DNA of 25,480 nucleotides from a virus. This document shows positions 22,589-25,480 of this stretch, one piece after another (position 1 is the first letter of the stretch; each line of letters starts with the position of its first letter). The translations under genes were made by a program, and so were the position numbers. Location of the stretch: positions 1 to 25,480 of the IMG/VR virus record IMGVR_UViG_3300021373_003021; one strand, 5' to 3'. Under the pieces are notes generated by a model. That model had not been told where the DNA came from, did no database searches, and saw only the letters and a list, made by a program, of their open reading frames with translations.

Positions 22589-22725
22589 TGTTTTTTATCA
22601 TACAAAAGATTGTAGAGTTATGTATCGGACCGGAACAAGCCGAATTTAACCGCCGACAGGCTCAAAAAAACAGGCAAATTGCGAAAAACTTAAAGAGGGT
22701 AAATACCAAAAATGTCAGAAGATAA
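22588..22725 (+). CDS. 45-residue basic protein (GTG start), tentative
   Basis: A GTG sharing the last base of the previous stop (TAGTG), with GAGG about ten bases upstream, opens a frame that overlaps the next gene by 14 bases. The product has a hydrophobic N-terminus (VFFIIQKIVELCIG) and a strongly basic Arg/Asn/Gln-rich tail (FNRRQAQKNRQIAKNLKR). The overlaps and ribosome site favour translation; size and lack of homology knowledge keep it tentative. Confidence 0.45.
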   Translation: MFFIIQKIVELCIGPEQAEFNRRQAQKNRQIAKNLKRVNTKNVRR

Positions 22726-22906
22726 AATGGATTACACGGAGGCCTTGGAAGTTTTGGCTCAGTTAGTGCGCGATCACGGAACAGGCAAGCATGACAACGC
22801 TATTCGGTTAATTGCACAAAATACGATTCGGCTTGAGGCGAAGGCGGCTATTTTGACAAGTCAACTTAACCGCCGACGTGAACAGTTGAGATCCTTTGCC
22901 AGTTGA
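22712..22906 (+). CDS. 64-residue helical unknown protein
   Basis: AGAGGG lies twelve bases before the ATG. The product is almost entirely helical: DYTEALEVLAQLVRDHG, NAIRLIAQNTIRLEAKAAI and SQLNRRREQLRSF. The last part could form a coiled coil. The family is unknown. Its TGA stop lies within the TTGACA box of the first promoter cassette, so it is the last gene read before the cassette array. Confidence 0.7.
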   Translation: MSEDKMDYTEALEVLAQLVRDHGTGKHDNAIRLIAQNTIRLEAKAAILTSQLNRRREQLRSFAS

Positions 22907-22930
22907 CACGATAAAGTGATACTATATAAA
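22903..22930 (+). promoter_or_regulatory. Cassette A promoter
   Basis: TTGACA (22903-22908, covering the upstream TGA stop), 16 bases, TATAAA (22925-22930). The spacer carries AAGTGATACTAT (22914-22925). The hairpin begins exactly five bases after the -10 box. Confidence 0.75.
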
Positions 22931-22935
22931 TAGAG

Positions 22936-22961
22936 CCGGCGACAAGATCGCCGGTTTTTTT
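22936..22961 (+). terminator. Cassette A hairpin
   Basis: CCGGCGA/TCGCCGG with loop CAAGA and seven T. GGAG follows two bases later and serves the ATG at 22977. The predicted transcription start falls in the first bases of the stem. Confidence 0.85.
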
Positions 22962-22976
22962 ATGGAGACGAAAGCA

Positions 22977-23618
22977 ATGAGCCCAGCTTTAGAAAGCAAC
23001 CCAAAAATGTCCACACATCTTCGCGGACATTTTCGTGTAGCGGATCTCCGCGGAGCGGATCTTAGCGGAGCGGATTTTAGCGGATCATATCTTCGCGGAG
23101 CATATCTTAGCGGAGCTGATCTTAGCGGAGCGGATTTTAGAAGAGCATATTTTCGTGGAGCTGATCTTCGTGGAGCTGATCTTCGTGGAGCTGATCTTCG
23201 TGGCGCGAGTCTTTGCGGAGCGGATCTGCAAAAATCAGATCTTCGTGGCGCGGATCTCAGCGGAGCTGATCTTTCAACGTCAAATCTTCGCGGAGCTGAT
23301 CTTCGTGGTGCAAATATTTTTACAGCGGACTTCAGCCGAGCTGTTATTTATAATGCAGCGTTTACCAATCTGATCGTAAAACAAGGCCCGATTCGATCCG
23401 ATGGCTGTCAGTATATTTTGTATACCTCGGCTTTGGGCGGCTGCGTCATTAAAACCGGTCGAGAAACGTGGTGGTCTTGCGAGGAAGCCGACGCTTTCGA
23501 AAAGGCCCGACACCATTCTCGGATTAATGCCAAAAAATATGCAGCTGAAGCTTTGCGAATTATCGATTTTTTAAAAAGTGAATTTGAGCTTATATGGCCA
23601 GACTATTTCTATGCTTGA
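22977..23618 (+). CDS. Pentapeptide-repeat protein
   Basis: GGAG nine bases upstream selects this ATG (213 residues) over the ATG at 22962. From about residue 22 to 130 the protein is built of some 22 A(D/N)LxG-type pentapeptides (ADLRG, ADLSG, ADFSG), a right-handed beta-helix fold. Related proteins (Qnr, MfpA) mimic DNA and act on gyrase. A distinct C-terminal part (131-213) contains GPIRSDGCQYILYT, WWSCEEADAF and a helical end with ALRIIDFLKSEFEL. The repeat is nearly perfect at DNA level in places (15-base units), suggesting recent expansion. It is a stand-alone unit of cassette A; target unknown. Confidence 0.9.
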   Translation: MSPALESNPKMSTHLRGHFRVADLRGADLSGADFSGSYLRGAYLSGADLSGADFRRAYFRGADLRGADLRGADLRGASLCGADLQKSDLRGADLSGADLSTSNLRGADLRGANIFTADFSRAVIYNAAFTNLIVKQGPIRSDGCQYILYTSALGGCVIKTGRETWWSCEEADAFEKARHHSRINAKKYAAEALRIIDFLKSEFELIWPDYFYA

Positions 23619-23642
23619 CACAATAAAGCAGCACTATACCTT
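23615..23642 (+). promoter_or_regulatory. Cassette B promoter
   Basis: TTGACA (23615-23620, covering the upstream TGA stop), 16 bases, TACCTT (23637-23642). The spacer carries AAGCAGCACTAT (23626-23637). The hairpin again starts five bases later. Confidence 0.7.
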
Positions 23643-23647
23643 AGAAA

Positions 23648-23674
23648 CCGGCGACAAGATCGCCGGTTTTTTTT
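23648..23674 (+). terminator. Cassette B hairpin
   Basis: CCGGCGA/TCGCCGG with loop CAAGA, then eight T and GGAG immediately, serving the ATG at 23685. Confidence 0.85.
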
Positions 23675-23684
23675 GGAGAAAAAA

Positions 23685-24470
23685 ATGACAGCTGAAACGC
23701 AAATATTCTTAACCCAAAAGTCCCGCATTGAAGCCTTGCGAGCGCGAGCCGGCATTGTTTCATTGCTGGCCCGGCCCGAAGCAAACCCTAAACTAGCGAA
23801 GGGTCGCAAGCTCGGCGTCATGTCAGCGCCTTTGCACCTAGCACCGGCCGACTTGTCAGGTTACGAAGTATGCGCCAAGCGCACTGAAGGATGCTCAGAG
23901 GCTTGCGTTCACTTTGCCGGCAATCCGGCCCATATGTCCGGCAAGACACGCGCAAGGATTGCACGGACTAAACTATATTTTGAAGATCGGGCTTTCTTCA
24001 TGTCTGCTTTGATCGACGAAATCGCGGCGCTGGAAAGAAAGGCACAACGCGCCGGCATGGTCTGCGGGGTTCGCCTTAACGCCACGTCGGACATCCCGTT
24101 TGAACGCGTCAAGATAAAGCATCTCGGCGAGACTTATTCAAACATTATGCAGCTCTTTCCAAAAGTTCAGTTTTACGATTACACCAAACGCCCGAACCGT
24201 CGCAACCTGCCGCCCAACTATCACCTTACGTTCAGTTTAGCCGAGGATAATGACGCCGACGCTCTGCAAGCGCTTAAAAACTCTATCAATGTCGCGGCTG
24301 TCTTCCGCACGAAGCGCGGACATGCGCTGCCAAAAGTGTTTTTGGATCGCCCCGTAATCGACGGCGACTTGCACGATTACCGGCCCTTTGATGCATCCGG
24401 CGTTATCGTTGGACTGCGCGCTAAAGGCCGAGCCTTGCACGATCGATCGGGCTTCGTTCGGGCCGCTTGA
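23685..24470 (+). CDS. Phage Gp88-like protein (DUF7227 type)
   Basis: GGAG with six bases' spacing selects the ATG at 23685 (261 residues). Cys-containing CAKRTEGCSEACVHFAG (about 61-77), then KTRARIARTKLYFEDRAFFM, VRLNATSDIPFE, LFPKVQFYDYTKRPNRR, NYHLTFSLAEDND and PVIDGDLHDYRPFD follow the order I know for phage Gp88-type proteins. The three cysteines near residues 61-73 suggest a metal site. Biochemical function is not established. It is the second stand-alone unit of the cassette array and the largest of the last four. Confidence 0.85.
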   Translation: MTAETQIFLTQKSRIEALRARAGIVSLLARPEANPKLAKGRKLGVMSAPLHLAPADLSGYEVCAKRTEGCSEACVHFAGNPAHMSGKTRARIARTKLYFEDRAFFMSALIDEIAALERKAQRAGMVCGVRLNATSDIPFERVKIKHLGETYSNIMQLFPKVQFYDYTKRPNRRNLPPNYHLTFSLAEDNDADALQALKNSINVAAVFRTKRGHALPKVFLDRPVIDGDLHDYRPFDASGVIVGLRAKGRALHDRSGFVRAA

Positions 24471-24494
24471 CATAATAAAGCGATACTGTATCTT
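24467..24494 (+). promoter_or_regulatory. Cassette C promoter
   Basis: TTGACA (24467-24472, covering the upstream TGA stop), 16 bases, TATCTT (24489-24494). The spacer carries AAGCGATACTGT (24478-24489). Confidence 0.7.
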
Positions 24495-24499
24495 ACAAG

Positions 24500-24526
24500 C
24501 CGGCGACACGATCGCCGGTTTTTTTT
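24500..24526 (+). terminator. Cassette C hairpin
   Basis: CCGGCGA/TCGCCGG with loop CACGA, then eight T and GGAG, serving the ATG at 24541. It begins five bases after the -10 box. Confidence 0.85.
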
Positions 24527-24540
24527 GGAGATTATAAAAC

Positions 24541-24774
24541 ATGACCGTTGAAACAAAAAAATTGTGCAACTTTGATCTTAAGATTATGTTGGTAGAAGGC
24601 TCGACTCAAGTAGAAATCACTGGCGACGACGGGGTGTGGGGCACATGGTCGAGCGTTGTTTTATGCGGACACTTATATAATGGCGACGATCAAGCGGTCG
24701 GCTGTTCGGATCATTTCCGACAAAGTGTTGAGGAGGCGGTCGAGGACTTTGAAAGCCGCCATAGCTTGACATAA
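24541..24774 (+). CDS. 77-residue unknown protein
   Basis: GGAG ten bases upstream supports the start. The product has alternating strands (NFDLKIMLVEGSTQVEITGDD), a Gly/Trp-rich turn (GVWGTWSSVVLCGHLY) and an acidic helix (SVEEAVEDFESRH). No known motif. Its stop is the TAA immediately after TTGACA of cassette D, so here the promoter box encodes the last residues (Leu-Thr). Single-gene unit of cassette C. Confidence 0.75.
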   Translation: MTVETKKLCNFDLKIMLVEGSTQVEITGDDGVWGTWSSVVLCGHLYNGDDQAVGCSDHFRQSVEEAVEDFESRHSLT

Positions 24775-24793
24775 TAAAGCAGCACTATAGCTT
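24766..24793 (+). promoter_or_regulatory. Cassette D promoter
   Basis: TTGACA (24766-24771, coding for the end of the upstream protein), 16 bases, TAGCTT (24788-24793). The spacer carries AAGCAGCACTAT (24777-24788). Confidence 0.7.
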
Positions 24794-24798
24794 ATAAG

Positions 24799-24824
24799 CC
24801 GGCGACACGATCGCCGGTTTTTTT
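24799..24824 (+). terminator. Cassette D hairpin
   Basis: CCGGCGA/TCGCCGG with loop CACGA, then seven T and GGAGG, serving the ATG at 24837. It begins five bases after the -10 box. Confidence 0.85.
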
Positions 24825-24836
24825 GGAGGTTAAAAA

Positions 24837-25034
24837 ATGACGAGTATTAGCAATCCCGACGACATCAAACGTTTTCGACAGCTGACTTTGCTTAAGGGGT
24901 TAAAACTCGAACTGGCCGGCCTGAAACTAGGCCGAGGACCAAGTTGCTATTCGAGAATAAAGCGAGAGTTTGGACTTAGAGGTAATAGGCAAAGCGTCTA
25001 TAACCAGTTTTCTAAAATGATTCAGACCCGTTGA
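24837..25034 (+). CDS. 65-residue conserved-looking phage protein
   Basis: GGAGG seven bases upstream supports the start. The pattern is SNPDDIKRFRQLTLLKGLKL, ELAGLKLGRGPSCYSRIKRE and GNRQSVYNQFSKMI: three helices with a Gly-Arg-Gly turn. This resembles small phage hypothetical proteins that share a GR-SxYS-xxK motif. Function unknown. Its TGA stop lies within TTGACA of cassette E. The basic surface suggests nucleic acid binding, by inference only. Confidence 0.75.
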   Translation: MTSISNPDDIKRFRQLTLLKGLKLELAGLKLGRGPSCYSRIKREFGLRGNRQSVYNQFSKMIQTR

Positions 25035-25058
25035 CATAATAAAGCGATACTATACCTT
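25031..25058 (+). promoter_or_regulatory. Cassette E promoter
   Basis: TTGACA (25031-25036, covering the upstream TGA stop), 16 bases, TACCTT (25053-25058). The spacer carries AAGCGATACTAT (25042-25053). Confidence 0.7.
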
Positions 25059-25063
25059 AACAG

Positions 25064-25091
25064 CCGGCGACCCGATCGCCGGTTTTTTTTT
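25064..25091 (+). terminator. Cassette E hairpin
   Basis: CCGGCGA/TCGCCGG with loop CCCGA, then nine T and GGAGG, serving the ATG at 25104. It begins five bases after the -10 box. Confidence 0.85.
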
Positions 25092-25103
25092 GGAGGTTAA
25101 AAA

Positions 25104-25277
25104 ATGACGAAGACCAAGACCAAGTACAAGAACAACGCCCGCGTCCGTGAACTGGCCCGATCGGCCGCGTTCAAGCTTCAGTTCATGTCAACGATGCTGC
25201 GTTCGGATCGCGTCGAAATGGCCGAAAAGGCCTATCTTGAGGTGCTGGACCTGTTGCGCCAAATCGAGACCGACTAG
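25104..25277 (+). CDS. 57-residue basic helical protein
   Basis: GGAGG seven bases upstream supports the start. The N-terminus is Lys/Thr-rich (TKTKTKYKNNARVRELARS) and is followed by helices AAFKLQFMSTMLRSDRVEMA and EKAYLEVLDLLRQIETD. Codons are more GC-rich than in neighbouring genes, which may indicate a different origin. Family unknown. It is the last unit of the cassette array and is closed by a terminator of the same hairpin family. Confidence 0.7.
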   Translation: MTKTKTKYKNNARVRELARSAAFKLQFMSTMLRSDRVEMAEKAYLEVLDLLRQIETD

Positions 25278-25302
25278 CTCTTAGCCTAAACCAAAACCCG
25301 AA

Positions 25303-25331
25303 GCCGGCGACCACATCGCCGGCTTTTTTTT
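25303..25331 (+). terminator. Final terminator of the cassette array
   Basis: GCCGGCGA/TCGCCGGC with loop CCACA and eight T. It belongs to the same hairpin family, but no TTGACA box precedes it at the usual distance and no gene follows closely. Confidence 0.9.
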
Positions 25332-25480
25332 GTGCGCGGTTTTTGACAGTGAAACATGCGCCGCGCGCCCTGCCGCGCAAGCCCTAAAACTTACCGCGCT
25401 AGGCGCGGTTCCTGATCCGTGGTCCGTGGTCCGCGGTTCTGGGTGCGCGGTTCCTGATGCGCCTTCCCCGGGAATTGGTT
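25332..25480. other. GC-rich repeat-bearing end of the window
   Basis: No gene is seen. A 14-base direct repeat GCGCGGTTCCTGAT occurs at 25403-25416 and 25445-25458. Between the two copies lies the inverted partner (25417-25436) of the 20-base repeat at 20884-20903. Composition is clearly more GC-rich than the preceding genes. Confidence 0.6.
25417..25436 (-). repeat. 20-base repeat, arm 2
   Basis: Exact reverse complement of 20884-20903, in non-coding DNA between two direct repeats. Confidence 0.8.

Noticed and set aside
23026-23350. Tandem 15-base units that could be taken for a CRISPR or satellite array
   Set aside because: The units are in frame without spacers and encode pentapeptide repeats; this is a protein-coding repeat.
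23155-23373. Alternative frame over the pentapeptide repeats
   Set aside because: Its repetitive ELIFV translation is a by-product of the 15-base DNA repeat in another frame.
25343-25371. TTGACA box downstream of the final terminator
   Set aside because: No acceptable -10 box lies 15-19 bases away (the sequence there is GC-rich), there is no AAG-N5-CT element, and no gene follows.
1-25480. tRNA, rRNA, integrase, transposase
   Set aside because: No cloverleaf, conserved rRNA stretch, tyrosine or serine recombinase motif, or transposase motif was seen by eye on either strand; a tRNA search program was not available.

Overview
The window looks like part of the genome of a tailed phage (or a prophage-like element) of an alphaproteobacterium, probably marine. 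It carries virion genes, a phage-type replication module and a terminase small subunit. It also carries many very small, tightly packed, often overlapping genes. The alphaproteobacterial host is inferred mainly from a small protein with a GcrA-type DNA-binding region, because GcrA is an alphaproteobacterial regulator. No integrase, tRNA, rRNA, CRISPR array or insertion sequence was seen. The exact phage group cannot be named from the sequence alone.

Layout. (1) 1-7353, rightward: three long structural-type genes. The first is cut by the window edge, the second is 1448 residues, and the third has a zincin-like HExxH motif. (2) 7350-8798, leftward: one SNF2-type helicase, divergent from the next block. 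(3) 8896-15675, rightward replication block: a conserved coiled-coil protein, an SSB-like protein, an archaeo-eukaryotic-type primase, a 48-residue sigma-region-4-like HTH protein, a UvrD-type helicase, a DUF6378-like protein and a family A DNA polymerase. A strong terminator ends the block. (4) 15756-17256, rightward: ribbon-helix-helix protein, two small unknowns (one membrane), a DnaJ-type zinc-knuckle protein and an HNH endonuclease. (5) 17271-19910, leftward: a chain of about ten overlapping small genes ending in an Xre-type repressor and a DnaA domain-IV-only protein, with one further leftward gene upstream of it. (6) 19911-20116: a divergent control region with a 25-base inverted repeat. 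(7) 20117-22906, rightward: unknown gene, GcrA-like regulator, zinc ribbon, an AT-rich structured non-coding region, terminase small subunit, VRR-type nuclease and small unknowns. (8) 22903-25331: five single-gene units, each preceded by a nearly identical promoter-hairpin-Shine-Dalgarno cassette.

The most unusual system is in regions 5-8. Five cassettes have fixed geometry: TTGACA over or touching the stop codon of the previous gene, 16 bases, a TAnnnT-like -10 box, exactly 5 bases, a 7-bp CCGGCGA/TCGCCGG hairpin with a 5-base loop, 7-9 T, then GGAG(G) and ATG. The spacer of each carries an AAG-N5-CT element. The same element occurs in or beside three differently built promoters at 19.5-20.1 kb. 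Together these look like one regulon, perhaps answering to the phage's own Xre, RHH, sigma-like or GcrA-like protein. That assignment is inference.
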